From NCBI RefSeq assembly GCF_013396335.1, contig NZ_JABWSY010000007.1:62001-126000 (forward strand): a stretch of DNA of 64,000 bases, read 5' to 3'. Below are positions 1 through 9,168 of this stretch, piece by piece (position 1 is the stretch's first letter; every line of letters begins with the position of its first letter). Origin of the DNA: Bacillus sp. EB106-08-02-XG196 (GTDB taxonomy: Bacteria > Bacillota > Bacilli > Bacillales > Cytobacillaceae). The notes beneath the pieces were generated by a model. The model was given only the letters and a program-made list of their open reading frames with translations. It had not been told where the DNA came from and made no database searches. Both the position numbers and the translations under genes were made by a program.

Positions 1-302
1 TCTACTTCCTCAGCTCCGCGTCCAAATACGAAAGGATCTCCACCTTTTAATCGAACAACATTTTTCCCCTGTTTTGTGTATTTGACTAAAAGATGATTAA
101 TGGTTTCTTGCTGAAGTGTATGGTAATTCGGTTTTTTCCCACAATAAATGAGATGGCAATCTCGTTTTGCTTCCTCTAAAAGCTCTGGATTAACCAGCCG
201 GTCATAAAGAATCACGTCTGCTTTCTGAATACATCGTAACGCCTTAACTGTTATTAAATCAGGGTCACCAGGACCTGCTCCAACGATATATGCCTTTCCC
301 AT
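1..302 (-). CDS. cobA: Uroporphyrinogen-III C-methyltransferase, N-terminal part
   Basis: Partial: the gene starts at ATG 302 and runs off the left edge, leaving about 100 codons. The N-terminus [21 protein letters not shown] carries the glycine-rich VGAGPGDP motif of SAM-dependent tetrapyrrole methylases, followed by a YDRLV segment and a [14 protein letters not shown] motif, both typical of SUMT. The enzyme methylates uroporphyrinogen III to precorrin-2 on the way to siroheme. It lies 15 bp downstream of nirC and is last in the nirB-nirD-nirC series. Siroheme is the NirB cofactor, so the position fits; B. subtilis has the same arrangement with nasD-nasE-nasF. Confidence 0.9.
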   Translation of the reverse strand, partial: MGKAYIVGAGPGDPDLITVKALRCIQKADVILYDRLVNPELLEEAKRDCHLIYCGKKPNYHTLQQETINHLLVKYTKQGKNVVRLKGGDPFVFGRGAEEV

Positions 303-317
303 AATCATCCCTCCTTC

Positions 318-1178
318 TTATCGCTGTGTACTCGGTATCACCGCCTTCGTTTGTGGCAGTTCTAGAATATTTTGCGATTCTGTCTTTTTATGAGTGTAAT
401 AGAGCGCCATTCCTGTAAAAAGAACACCGCTGACTAAATTCCCAATTAGTACGGGGATTTGATTCCATACCCACCAATCTGTAATTGTGACATCCGCACC
501 CAGTATCATACCAGCTGGAATGACAAACATATTCACCACTGCGTGCTCAAAGCCCTGGGCAAAAAAGATTAAGATTGGAAGCCACATTGCTGCAATTTTC
601 CCAATGACAGACTTCGTGGTCATAGCCATTACCGCACCAAGAGTAACCATCCAATTACAGAGCATCGCTTTTACAAATACGACCATCAAGCCTTCAGAAC
701 CAAGACTTTTGTACCCTAACGTTTTGGCTTCGGCCACTGCGAGGATTTTTGCTGCAACAGCATGGTTGGTAACTTGACCAAACTGTGTGACTGCAATGAT
801 ATATAGAATGGCATACATAACTGCTCCTAGAACATGCCCAATAATGACCCAAAACCAATTTTTCATCATTTGTGCAGCTGTAGCTTTTTTCGCCATCACC
901 GCAACAGGAATTAGTGCGAAACTACCAGTAACTAATTCCAACCCAAGTAGAATGATAATGACAAAAGCAGCTGGAAAAAGTAATGCTCCGACAATTCCTA
1001 ATCCTGTTTGGACCTCTGCAGTAAAAGCTAATGTCGTGCCAAATCCGAGCAATGCTCCACCTAGAGCTCCGCGGATTAGTAAATCCTTCACTGGTAATTT
1101 TGCCTTAACCTCACCTGCCTGAATCATACTTTCCACAACTTGATTTGGACTCACAATCGCCAAGGTATCACTCCCCAT
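318..1178 (-). CDS. nirC: Formate/nitrite transporter family channel (NirC-like)
   Basis: 286-residue integral membrane protein of the FNT family, with about six hydrophobic helices. Family signatures are visible: the ELVTGSFALIPVA segment, a CNWMVTLGAVMA segment near residue 170, and the WLPILIFFAQGFEHAVVNMF motif around the conserved central histidine. FNT proteins are pentameric channels for formate, nitrite or similar monovalent anions. Placement between nirD and the siroheme methylase argues for nitrite rather than formate. The start codon ATG 1178 has only a weak ribosome binding site, so a slightly later start is possible. The gap to nirD is 33 bp, consistent with one operon. Confidence 0.9.
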   Translation of the reverse strand: MGSDTLAIVSPNQVVESMIQAGEVKAKLPVKDLLIRGALGGALLGFGTTLAFTAEVQTGLGIVGALLFPAAFVIIILLGLELVTGSFALIPVAVMAKKATAAQMMKNWFWVIIGHVLGAVMYAILYIIAVTQFGQVTNHAVAAKILAVAEAKTLGYKSLGSEGLMVVFVKAMLCNWMVTLGAVMAMTTKSVIGKIAAMWLPILIFFAQGFEHAVVNMFVIPAGMILGADVTITDWWVWNQIPVLIGNLVSGVLFTGMALYYTHKKTESQNILELPQTKAVIPSTQR

Positions 1179-1211
1179 ATTTTTTCAGATTCGTTCACTA
1201 TGAATCTCTTA

Positions 1212-1535
1212 TCAATCCCTTATTAAGATATAGACTTGATCCCCTTTGACTTCAACTGGATAGGACTGAACGCAGCCTACATCTGGCGCCTGGACTTTGC
1301 CGTCCTTTACGCTGATTTTCCAATCGTGCATCGGGCAAAATACATATTCACCGCTTAGTATCCCTTCGGCAAGGACGCCGCCTTTATGGGGACAGCGGTT
1401 CTCAATAGCTCGGATTTCCCCATTTTCCAATTTAAAAACAGCAATTTCCCTACTTCCGATGGTGACTGTTTTCCCTAACTTTTGCGGTAAGTCTGCAACT
1501 TCCCCGATGAACACGCTGCGTAATGTTTTTTCCAT
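1212..1535 (-). CDS. nirD: Nitrite reductase small subunit (Rieske-type)
   Basis: 107-residue protein starting [20 protein letters not shown] chose ATG 1535 over the in-frame TTG at 1553 because a GGGGAG Shine-Dalgarno precedes it at good spacing. It has the Rieske pair CPHKGG and CPMHDWKIS, in both of which Cys-x-His is kept, so it should bind a 2Fe-2S cluster. Some NirD homologues lack these ligands. It is the small subunit of cytoplasmic NAD(P)H-dependent nitrite reductase and directly follows nirB with a 21-bp gap. Confidence 0.93.
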   Translation of the reverse strand: MEKTLRSVFIGEVADLPQKLGKTVTIGSREIAVFKLENGEIRAIENRCPHKGGVLAEGILSGEYVFCPMHDWKISVKDGKVQAPDVGCVQSYPVEVKGDQVYILIRD

Positions 1536-1556
1536 TATCCCCAACTCCCCCAATCG

Positions 1557-3950
1557 TCATATTTTTACAGTCTGATATAAGTCTCTTAAGAGATTTTTAT
1601 TGTGAATCGCTTCTTTCCATGGATCTTGAACCACAGACAAAGCCTCATCAATTCGATTATTGTATTCCTTCACCATTAACTCATCGGATAGGACTTCTCT
1701 AATATGCTCTAACCCTAAGCGGTCCACCCAAGCGGAAGTTCTTTCTAAATATTTAGCACTTTCACGATAATATTGGAGGAATGCCCCAATCATTTCTACC
1801 AACTCATCTCCTGTTTTGAACTTGAACAACAGATCCGCTTCGCGTAAATGAGTCCCTCCATTGCCGCCAACATACATTTCCCATGCACCTTCTACACCGA
1901 CAACCCCTACATCTTTAATTCCGCTTTCTGCACAGTTACGGGGACAGGCTGACACAGCCATTTTCACTTTATGAGGAGTGTTTAAGCCTTCAAATTTCCT
2001 TTCTAGTCTGATTCCCATCCCAATTGAATCCTGGGTGCCAAACCGGCAATAATTTTCCCCTACACAGGTTTTTACTGTGCGAAGTCCTTTAGAGTAAGCT
2101 GACCCCGATGGCATATCGAGTTCTTTCCAAATCTTTGGCAGGTCCTCTTTATTCACTCCTAGCAAATCGATTCGCTGACCACCGGTGACCTTAATCATGC
2201 CAACCTTATATTTATCCGCCACATCGGCAATTTTTCGTAAGTCCCCGGAGGTTGTAACGCCGCCATACATTCTTGGAACAACGGAATAGGTCCCATCCTT
2301 TTGGATATTCGCATGCATTCTTTCATTGACATACCTAGCTTCTTTTTCGTCTTGGTAATGCAGCGGATCAATCATTCCTAAATAATAATTAAGAGCTGGT
2401 TTACATTTCGAACAGCCATCTGTTTTCCACTCCAGCACGTTCATTACCTCGCGAATATGTGTCAGCCCTTTTTCACGTATTTCTGCCAAGACCTCATCTC
2501 TTGAGAATGTCGTACAGCCACAGATTGCTTCCTTTTGGTCTGCCTTATATTGATCACCAAGTGTACAAGCAAGTAAATCAGAAACAAGTGATTTACAACC
2601 TCCACATGAACGGGATGCGTTCGTACAGCCTTTTACCTGGTCTACTGTCGTTAATCCATTTGCTATAATTGCCTCTACAATGTTACCTTTTGTAACACCG
2701 TTACATCCGCAAATAAGCTCTTCATCGGACATACTTGCCACCAGATTTACTTCAGACTCAACACTTTGTGCAGATTCTAAATATTCCTCAATGTCCGCTT
2801 TATTTTTGATAAAATTAAATAATTTGTTCCCATCCTTCGTATCACCAAACAAGACTGCTCCGGCAATTTTTCCATCTTCAATTAAGACCTTTTTATAAGC
2901 ACCATGCCAATCATCGTAGGTTTTATATACTTTTGTACCCTCATCCTCATTGATTTTCCCTGCTGAGAAAACATCTACACCGGAAACCTTTAATTGAGTG
3001 GACAGGACTGACCCTTGGTAGCCTTCATCCTGTATCCCACAGATTCTTTTTGCTAACACTTGTCCTTGTTGATATAACGGTGCCACTAATCCATAGGCAA
3101 TCCCGCGGTGCTCGGCACATTCCCCAACAGCAAACACATTCGGGACTTCTGTTTCTAAATAATCATTCACTAGGATTCCGCGGTTAACGGGTATTCCAGC
3201 TTCTAGGGCCAAAGCGACATTCGGCTTAATTCCAACGGCCATTACTACTAAATCAGCTTTAATATTGCTGCCATCAGAAAACTTTAATCCTGTAACATGC
3301 TTTCTCCCGGTAATTTCTGCGGTATTTTTTTGTAAAATAAAGTTCATGCCCTGTTTCTCTAATTCTGCTTGCAGTAACTTCCCTGCCGTTCGATCTAATT
3401 GACGCTCCATTAAGTAATCATAAATATGAATGACATCTACCTCCATCCCGAGGTTAAGAAGCCCTCTTGCTGCTTCCAAGCCTAGTAACCCGCCGCCAAT
3501 CACTGCCGCCTTTTTATATCTTTTTGAATATTCAATCATTTCTTCGCAGTCTTTTATATTCCGAAACGCCTTAACCCCTGCCTTATCTGCACCAGGAAGT
3601 GGAAGCATGAATGGGTTAGAACCTGTTGCAATAATTAATTGATCATAGGGCTCTATTCGTCCTTTTTCAGTGCTCACTCTTTGTGTTTTCGTATTAATGG
3701 ATGTAACACTCTCTCCGGGATAAAATCTGATCTTATTATCTTCGTACCATTCCCAATCATTTAAAGTGATGTCACTCACCGAAGTACCACCCTGCAGCAC
3801 CTTAGATAACTGAATTCGGTTATAATTCGGATAAGGCTCTGTGCCAAAAATCGTAATTTCAAAACCATCTGGGTTAATTTTCAACACTTCTTCTACAGCT
3901 CTAACCCCTGCCATACCATTCCCTATGAGGACGAGTTTTTGTTTTACCAT
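1557..3950 (-). CDS. nirB: Nitrite reductase [NAD(P)H] large subunit
   Basis: 797 residues, normal for NirB/NasD. An N-terminal FAD/NAD(P)H pyridine-nucleotide oxidoreductase half starts with the GNGMAGVRAVEE dinucleotide motif. A BFD-like 2Fe-2S region follows near residues 415-465 (CGCNGVTKG, then CTNASRSCGGC). The C-terminal sulfite/nitrite reductase half has CVGENYCRFGTQDS and ACPRNCAESG, the siroheme/4Fe-4S ligand motifs. It reduces nitrite to ammonium with six electrons in the cytoplasm. ATG 3950 has a clear AAGGAAGG ribosome binding site. It is the first gene of nirB-nirD-nirC-SUMT. Whether the role is assimilatory or respiratory cannot be settled here. Confidence 0.96.
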   Translation of the reverse strand: MVKQKLVLIGNGMAGVRAVEEVLKINPDGFEITIFGTEPYPNYNRIQLSKVLQGGTSVSDITLNDWEWYEDNKIRFYPGESVTSINTKTQRVSTEKGRIEPYDQLIIATGSNPFMLPLPGADKAGVKAFRNIKDCEEMIEYSKRYKKAAVIGGGLLGLEAARGLLNLGMEVDVIHIYDYLMERQLDRTAGKLLQAELEKQGMNFILQKNTAEITGRKHVTGLKFSDGSNIKADLVVMAVGIKPNVALALEAGIPVNRGILVNDYLETEVPNVFAVGECAEHRGIAYGLVAPLYQQGQVLAKRICGIQDEGYQGSVLSTQLKVSGVDVFSAGKINEDEGTKVYKTYDDWHGAYKKVLIEDGKIAGAVLFGDTKDGNKLFNFIKNKADIEEYLESAQSVESEVNLVASMSDEELICGCNGVTKGNIVEAIIANGLTTVDQVKGCTNASRSCGGCKSLVSDLLACTLGDQYKADQKEAICGCTTFSRDEVLAEIREKGLTHIREVMNVLEWKTDGCSKCKPALNYYLGMIDPLHYQDEKEARYVNERMHANIQKDGTYSVVPRMYGGVTTSGDLRKIADVADKYKVGMIKVTGGQRIDLLGVNKEDLPKIWKELDMPSGSAYSKGLRTVKTCVGENYCRFGTQDSIGMGIRLERKFEGLNTPHKVKMAVSACPRNCAESGIKDVGVVGVEGAWEMYVGGNGGTHLREADLLFKFKTGDELVEMIGAFLQYYRESAKYLERTSAWVDRLGLEHIREVLSDELMVKEYNNRIDEALSVVQDPWKEAIHNKNLLRDLYQTVKI

Positions 3951-4036
3951 GTGAACACCTTCCTTGTTTGATTTGAATCATCTGAATTATTTATAACATT
4001 GTGACAACTTCATTAACATGAGTTTGAAAGGTTATC

Positions 4037-4077
4037 TAACACATTATTTCAACGCTTTAACCTGATAAAGTGTGTTA
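4037..4077. promoter_or_regulatory. Spaced inverted repeat upstream of nirB
   Basis: TAACACA at 4037-4043 and TGTGTTA at 4071-4077 form a perfect 7-bp inverted repeat with 27 bp between the arms, about 90-130 bp upstream of the nirB start. A flanking TTAT/ATAA adds partial symmetry. It could be a regulator site or chance. I found no convincing full Fnr consensus here. Confidence 0.3.
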
Positions 4078-4168
4078 TAAACCCTTATTTCACAGTCGTG
4101 ATAACGGATACATTTTTATAAAATTCCATAAAAAAATTGGACCTCAAAATTGAAGTCCAAAAACAAAA

Positions 4169-4369
4169 TCACCACATGAAACGGGTGTATATAAAATCCG
4201 CAGCAATTAATCCAAAGCCAATAGAAATATTGATCCATCCTAATAATTTTGAAACTGTCTTTTCTTTTTTCAAGGAAGCATTTCGACATGCCTTTACATC
4301 AGTAAGAAGGATTAATCCCCCTGTCACCCAGCAGATTACGATTACATAATTTAAATATCCAATATACAT
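4169..4369 (-). CDS. Small two-helix germinant receptor D subunit (YfkS-like)
   Basis: 66-residue protein with two hydrophobic helices (about residues 5-22 and 42-60) joined by a basic loop. ATG 4369 has the AAGGAG ribosome binding site; the TTG one codon earlier is less likely. It lies directly after the gerC-type gene, 12 bp beyond its stop, on the same strand. Some GerA-family operons are known to encode a short two-helix D subunit, such as yfkS of the B. subtilis yfkQRST operon, which modulates receptor activity. The assignment rests on size, topology and position, not on a conserved motif. Confidence 0.7.
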   Translation of the reverse strand: MYIGYLNYVIVICWVTGGLILLTDVKACRNASLKKEKTVSKLLGWINISIGFGLIAADFIYTRFMW

Positions 4370-4381
4370 CAAAGAAACTCC

Positions 4382-5599
4382 TTATTTAGATTTCATACCA
4401 ACGCGGTGAATATGGGAATCAACCATTATATCAAACGTAACAGTCTGATAAATTTCATCCCATTTTTCCTTTGTTTTTACGTTTTTGTTCCAATATTGTG
4501 GAAATTTAGCTCGAAAGTGTTCACCAAACCCAAAAATATCAGATTTTGTTTTTTGCGTCTTAGCAATTAATTTTTCAATCGATTTTTTTGTGTTTTTTGA
4601 TGCTTCCTTTTCAATTTTTTTCAGGATCGCAGAATTGGAGAGCTGGATTTTCGCACTTTCCTTTTCATCTATCTCACTTTCATACTGTATTTTAATAGAG
4701 ACATGCGGTCTGCCATTATTAAGTGTGACTTTCGTTCTTGTTTTCCGGCTAACAGCCCTTACTAAAACAGATTCATTCCTGCCAGGCACCTCTACAAAGG
4801 CTCCATACCCACCTCTGCCGATTCCTCGTACTGCCATAAAAACACCTATTTCTAAAGGAGATGTCTTTCCCACCATCTTATCACCATGAAAATATGCAAG
4901 ACCGTTAAGTTGGATGGTAGACTTTTCTTTTAGTGCTAGATAAGGCAGGTAAGTCTCCTGCCCTTTACTAGAGTAAAGGGTCCAAAATAGACCAATGAAA
5001 TTGGGTGGAAATTTCCCTATTGCCGTTAAATTATCCACTATATCTGCTAAATATAGGGATGGAACACGTTCCAGTTCCGGAGTTAAATTCATATATTTTG
5101 AAGCTGATTCTTTCGATACCACTAGAGAAGCAGTTCTGCGAATTTCAGGATTACGTCTAAGAAAATCATTAAATTGGCTTGTTCCTCCACTGGCTATTTC
5201 CTCACTGAGGACAATAATCCGCAGATGTCCTAGAAAAACTTCATCCGCAACTTCCTGCTGCAAATTAAGCATGGCATCCTGAAAGGTATGACCCACGACT
5301 TCTAAAACCAAAACTGGTTTTACCGAACCCCCAGTCTGCTGCGGACCTAGAGGTATTCTACCAGGAATCGCAATTTGCGCCGTAACCTTGACCATATCTT
5401 CATCTGGAATCGGAAACTTTTTTCCCAAATGAGAGATTTCATCTTCCTTTTTTCGCTCTTCCTCACTCGCTTTATCAATTCCAATTGCCAACACCGTTGC
5501 CCTTTTTTCAATTTCTTTACTATCCCAACATCCAGAAAGTAAGGGAATAAGAATAAAAATGACGAACATAACTTTTCCTTCACGATGATTTTGCCACAT
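4382..5599 (-). CDS. Ger(x)C family spore germination lipoprotein
   Basis: 405 residues. The signal sequence ends in a lipobox, LLSGC, with the lipidated Cys at residue 24, followed by the family hallmark WDSKEIEKRA. GerC subunits sit on the outer face of the inner spore membrane as part of the A-B-C germinant receptor. ATG 5599 has a GGAGGAGG ribosome binding site and overlaps the end of the gerB-type gene by 20 bp, indicating translational coupling. The length matches the family. Confidence 0.93.
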   Translation of the reverse strand: MWQNHREGKVMFVIFILIPLLSGCWDSKEIEKRATVLAIGIDKASEEERKKEDEISHLGKKFPIPDEDMVKVTAQIAIPGRIPLGPQQTGGSVKPVLVLEVVGHTFQDAMLNLQQEVADEVFLGHLRIIVLSEEIASGGTSQFNDFLRRNPEIRRTASLVVSKESASKYMNLTPELERVPSLYLADIVDNLTAIGKFPPNFIGLFWTLYSSKGQETYLPYLALKEKSTIQLNGLAYFHGDKMVGKTSPLEIGVFMAVRGIGRGGYGAFVEVPGRNESVLVRAVSRKTRTKVTLNNGRPHVSIKIQYESEIDEKESAKIQLSNSAILKKIEKEASKNTKKSIEKLIAKTQKTKSDIFGFGEHFRAKFPQYWNKNVKTKEKWDEIYQTVTFDIMVDSHIHRVGMKSK

Positions 5600-6692
5600 T
5601 TTTTTTCCTCCTCCAACTCCTGAGGAAATCTATACATAGTAGTAGAGCTGGATACATAATGGTTATTAGCAAGCCTGCTCTTCCAATGTATTGAATAATC
5701 TCATACATATGTAAAACATTTTGCGGCAGCATCGCCAAAAAAAACACAAAAGGCAGGATAAAATAGGAAAGCATTTTATGGTCCATTAGTCCGAAAAGCT
5801 CTTTAATGGAATGGATGGTAAAATAGTAACTTGAGAATAAAGTAGTAAAGACTGCCAGTACCCATACGGCTAAAAAGATAATATCCAACCTTTGGAGGAT
5901 ATTCCCTGGTATTGCAGTCGTCCGAGCTAGTTCTAACGTAGGCCAAAAGATTTGTTTGATTTCTTCCGGACCAAAAATAGCCACCGTTGCAATGACAATT
6001 AATAGGTATAACCCCCCTGAAACCAAAATACTCCAAAAACTAGCTATCATTGCTTTCTTTGGCGATTTCATCGAGGGGATAATCATGGTAATAATAAATG
6101 ACCCCTGAAATAATGCTGAAATAGTTAGCATTCCACCAGCCATACCTCTAAAATCATTTCCTAAAAATATAGGACGCAAATATAGTGGATTTGCATTTTT
6201 CAATGAAAATGCAACCACAATTAATACAGGGGCCAATATCATAGGTACATAAAAATTGTGTATGTAGGAAAAGACATTGATATTATTCCTACAACTAATG
6301 GAAGCCAGTAATAGCATGACTATTACTGTAACCTCCAGTGGCGTTTCTCTTAAAACAGCCGTTACCACAACTGCACCAAATTCCCGTGCTGCCAATCCGG
6401 TTAAGATAAGAAAGAAGAAAATGACAAAGATGCTAAAGATTTTGCCCAGCCATTTACCGATAATATCTTGACTGTACGTAATAATGGTTTTTTGAGGATG
6501 GCGAACCCCTAGATATGTTAGGATGAATAATCCAAAAGCAGCCAATGCAATTCCTGTTAGAGTTACAAACGGGGCACTCGTTTCACCTGCTCGGACTGCA
6601 AACAACGGTAAAGGAAGAACTCCTACCCCAATAATGGTACTAATTAAGATGGTTGTTGCCTGAAGTGTTGTTATCTCCTTTGGATCCCCCAT
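5580..6692 (-). CDS. GerB-type spore germination permease subunit
   Basis: 370 residues from ATG 6692, chosen over 6722 because GGGAGGATACATCAA precedes it as ribosome binding site. About ten membrane helices; the sequence QATTILISTIIGVGVLPLP near the start is typical of the spore-germination (endospore GerB) branch of the APC superfamily, which binds the germinant. Its start lies 53 bp inside the preceding gerA-type gene, so the operon is tightly overlapped. The ligand cannot be predicted from the sequence. Confidence 0.93.
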   Translation of the reverse strand: MGDPKEITTLQATTILISTIIGVGVLPLPLFAVRAGETSAPFVTLTGIALAAFGLFILTYLGVRHPQKTIITYSQDIIGKWLGKIFSIFVIFFFLILTGLAAREFGAVVVTAVLRETPLEVTVIVMLLLASISCRNNINVFSYIHNFYVPMILAPVLIVVAFSLKNANPLYLRPIFLGNDFRGMAGGMLTISALFQGSFIITMIIPSMKSPKKAMIASFWSILVSGGLYLLIVIATVAIFGPEEIKQIFWPTLELARTTAIPGNILQRLDIIFLAVWVLAVFTTLFSSYYFTIHSIKELFGLMDHKMLSYFILPFVFFLAMLPQNVLHMYEIIQYIGRAGLLITIMYPALLLCIDFLRSWRRKKNVAKSS

Positions 6693-8307
6693 TTGATGTA
6701 TCCTCCCGTTGATCATTTCCAACTTTATTGTGTTCTAAAATCGTATTGTCATTTTGACCCAATCGATCTTGATTGGCAGGTTGAAGAAATCCAGGTCTTT
6801 TTGGCATCCACCACAAAGGACTGCGGATAATGACATCCTTCATCCCTTGATAATTCTCTGGGGAAACAGGTGCCATATACGGAACACCAAAAGATTTTAA
6901 TGACAGCATGTGATTAAAAATAAAGATGACTCCAACCATTACACCGTATAATCCAAAAATCCCAGCTAAGATCATGATTGGGAATCTTAGCATTCGGAGG
7001 GCAAACGCAGCCGTATAGGTAGGTGTCGCAAACGAACCAATCGTGGTTAAGGCAATCACTACAACGGTTATCGGACTTGATAATCCCGCTTCCACTGCCG
7101 CCTGGCCTATTACCAGTACGCCAACAATCGATAATGCTCCCCCTACTTGTTTTGGAAGACGGACAGTGGCTTCTCTTAAAATTTCCATCGCAATTTCAAT
7201 CGCTAATACCTCAATAACTGCTGGATATGGCACTCCAGCACGACCACCAGCAACCGCGACGGCAAATTCCGTTGGTAGCAGTTCGGGATTAAAGGAAATA
7301 AGGGATACATATAGGGATGGAAAGATAAGTGAAAATACCAAGGCCAAAATACGAGCTAGCCTTACAAAGCTACCCATCAGAAATCTTGAAGAATAATCCT
7401 CCGGTGTTTGATAGAATTGATTAAACACAACCGGAACCACCAAAGAAAATGGGGAACCGTCGACTAGGACGGCCACTCTACCCTCTACTAAATTGGCAAC
7501 CGTTTTGTCTGGTCTTTCTGTCGTCTGGGTCTGGGGAAATGGTGAAAAAGGATTATCTTCAATAAATTGTTCTAGATACCCTACATCAAGGATCACATCA
7601 ATATCAATCTCTGATAGTCTTTTTTCCACCTCTTTGATAACCGTCTCATTTGCAATCCCTTTCAGATAACAAATCGCAACCGTTGATTTGGTTAGGCGCC
7701 CAATTTTCATCGTCTTCACTTGGAAGTCTGGTGTTGGAAGTCGATACCTTAATAAGGAAATATTCGTTGCGATACTTTCGATAAATCCCTCCCGTGGCCC
7801 TAAGATAACCTGTTCCGTTTCCGGCTGGGCAATGGCTCTCTTTTCTACCTTTCGTGTTCCTATATGAATGGCTTCCTTTATTCCGTCAATAAAAATGACT
7901 GTTTCCCCACGCAGCATCAACTCTATTAATTGATCAAGACTTTCCCCAATTTTTGCCTGACTGTGATAAAGAGTTTCAGTTAAGATGAGATCGATTAATT
8001 GGTGCAGAGGTTTCTCTTTTCCCACTAAATGCTCAGGTTCATACATTAAGGGCCTTAGAATATCCTTATTGAGAACATCCTGATTAATCAAGCTTGAAAA
8101 ATAAATACTGGCTGCAGGGAATTTGCCAAAAATCTTAAAATGTTTTATTTGTAAATCTACGTTATTACCTAGAATTTCTTTTACTTCCTTCTCTGTCTCC
8201 ATTAACGAGGTAGAAGCTGGTGTGTCCCCCTTTTCCTCAACCAAATTACTCGGAGTCAACAATTGTGGTTTTTTGATGTTGCGTTTCTTTGTTCGAAATA
8301 AGGACAC
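6640..8307 (-). CDS. GerA-type spore germination subunit
   Basis: 555 residues from GTG 8307, which has the ribosome binding site AGGAGGTGGAAGT. A hydrophilic N-terminal half of about 280 residues carries the motif TLYHSQAKIGESLDQLI and VLDVGYLEQFIEDNPFSPFPQ, followed by VANLVEGRVAVLVDGSPF and four to six membrane helices with SLYVSLISFNPELLPTE. These are family hallmarks. The C-terminal 40 residues are rich in Asn, Gly, Ser and Asp, as often seen in GerAA-like subunits. First gene of the A-B-C-D operon; recent work on this family describes the A subunits as forming ligand-gated ion channels. Confidence 0.95.
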   Translation of the reverse strand: MSLFRTKKRNIKKPQLLTPSNLVEEKGDTPASTSLMETEKEVKEILGNNVDLQIKHFKIFGKFPAASIYFSSLINQDVLNKDILRPLMYEPEHLVGKEKPLHQLIDLILTETLYHSQAKIGESLDQLIELMLRGETVIFIDGIKEAIHIGTRKVEKRAIAQPETEQVILGPREGFIESIATNISLLRYRLPTPDFQVKTMKIGRLTKSTVAICYLKGIANETVIKEVEKRLSEIDIDVILDVGYLEQFIEDNPFSPFPQTQTTERPDKTVANLVEGRVAVLVDGSPFSLVVPVVFNQFYQTPEDYSSRFLMGSFVRLARILALVFSLIFPSLYVSLISFNPELLPTEFAVAVAGGRAGVPYPAVIEVLAIEIAMEILREATVRLPKQVGGALSIVGVLVIGQAAVEAGLSSPITVVVIALTTIGSFATPTYTAAFALRMLRFPIMILAGIFGLYGVMVGVIFIFNHMLSLKSFGVPYMAPVSPENYQGMKDVIIRSPLWWMPKRPGFLQPANQDRLGQNDNTILEHNKVGNDQREDTSNGGSKGDNNTSGNNHLN

Positions 8308-8523
8308 ACTTCCACCTCCTACTTAATAATTTTTACCTTTTTACCAATTTTATTCCTCACTTCCCTTTAGTAAACAAAAATACCGAATAGCCCCATTTCG
8401 CGAATTGAAATTTCTGCATTTAAGACCAGAGACTTAGAAAAGGTTACGTCCGAGGCTCATTATTTAGCTTTCGTTTCATTGCTAAACTATTAATTGAAAA
8501 TACTGTTGAAAGGGGAACATGAT

Positions 8524-8949
8524 TTGAAGAAAGATGAGATTTCAACTAGAAATCGTATAGGCAGTATCAGTTTTGCATTGCTGTCGATTTTATTTTTAAT
8601 TTGCATACTTGTTCAAGTTTTCTTTGCGGGTTTGGCCATCTTTGTTAACCCTGTAAATTGGACAAAGCACACAGGTTTTATCCATTTATTTGAATTTATT
8701 CCTATTCTTATGTTCATTATCGCCTTTGTTGGAAAATTACCACGCTGGGCAATTGGACATAGTGCAGCATTATTTGCTGTCATTTTCGTTATGTATTTCA
8801 CCGCCAATATAACATCTGCTATCCCTTGGGTAGCTGCTCTTCATCCAGTTATCGCTTTCATTCTATTTTGGATGTCTGTTAAGAATGTCCCACGGGGATG
8901 GAAAATGGCTTATAAAAACAAGCAAAGTGAAGGGGTTGTCAGACTATGA
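8524..8949 (+). CDS. DUF6220-like membrane protein
   Basis: 141 residues from TTG 8524, which follows a GAAAGGGG ribosome binding site at good spacing; the upstream ATG at 8494 lacks one. Four hydrophobic helices, with an FAGLAIFVNPVNWTKHTGFIHLFEF segment between the first two and short basic ends. It resembles the small four-helix family of unknown function often annotated DUF6220 in Bacillaceae. Its stop overlaps the next gene by 4 bp, so the two are probably translated together. Confidence 0.6.
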   Translation: MKKDEISTRNRIGSISFALLSILFLICILVQVFFAGLAIFVNPVNWTKHTGFIHLFEFIPILMFIIAFVGKLPRWAIGHSAALFAVIFVMYFTANITSAIPWVAALHPVIAFILFWMSVKNVPRGWKMAYKNKQSEGVVRL

Positions 8950-9149
8950 GGACACTACTAATTTTCATTACTGGTTTTGTACTCGGTTTGATTCTAACTG
9001 AACTGATTAATATTTTTGGCTTCTTGTTGTATAACCAGACCATTGGGCTAAAGTTTTTCCCGATATTAATGGGGATCGGATTAGCTGGCATGGATTTTCA
9101 GCTTCGCTGGAAATCAAAACTTCCTAATTTTAAGAGCAGCCTCCGGTAA
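8946..9149 (+). CDS. Small two-helix membrane protein of unknown function
   Basis: 67 residues: a first hydrophobic stretch at residues 3-20, a second at about 25-50, then a basic C-terminus KSKLPNFKSSLR. It starts with ATGA overlapping the stop of the preceding gene, which supports translation by coupling. I do not recognise a family. A role with the preceding membrane protein is inferred only from the overlap. Confidence 0.55.
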   Translation: MRTLLIFITGFVLGLILTELINIFGFLLYNQTIGLKFFPILMGIGLAGMDFQLRWKSKLPNFKSSLR

Positions 9150-9168
9150 GAAAGCTGCTCTTATTGTA

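Noticed and set aside
3951..4168. Fnr or NsrR operator upstream of nirB
   Set aside because: Only partial TGTGA/TCACA half-sites could be seen; I report the clearer inverted repeat instead.
4485..4889. 134-residue plus-strand frame
   Set aside because: Antisense shadow of the gerC-type gene; the codon use and lipoprotein features support the minus strand.
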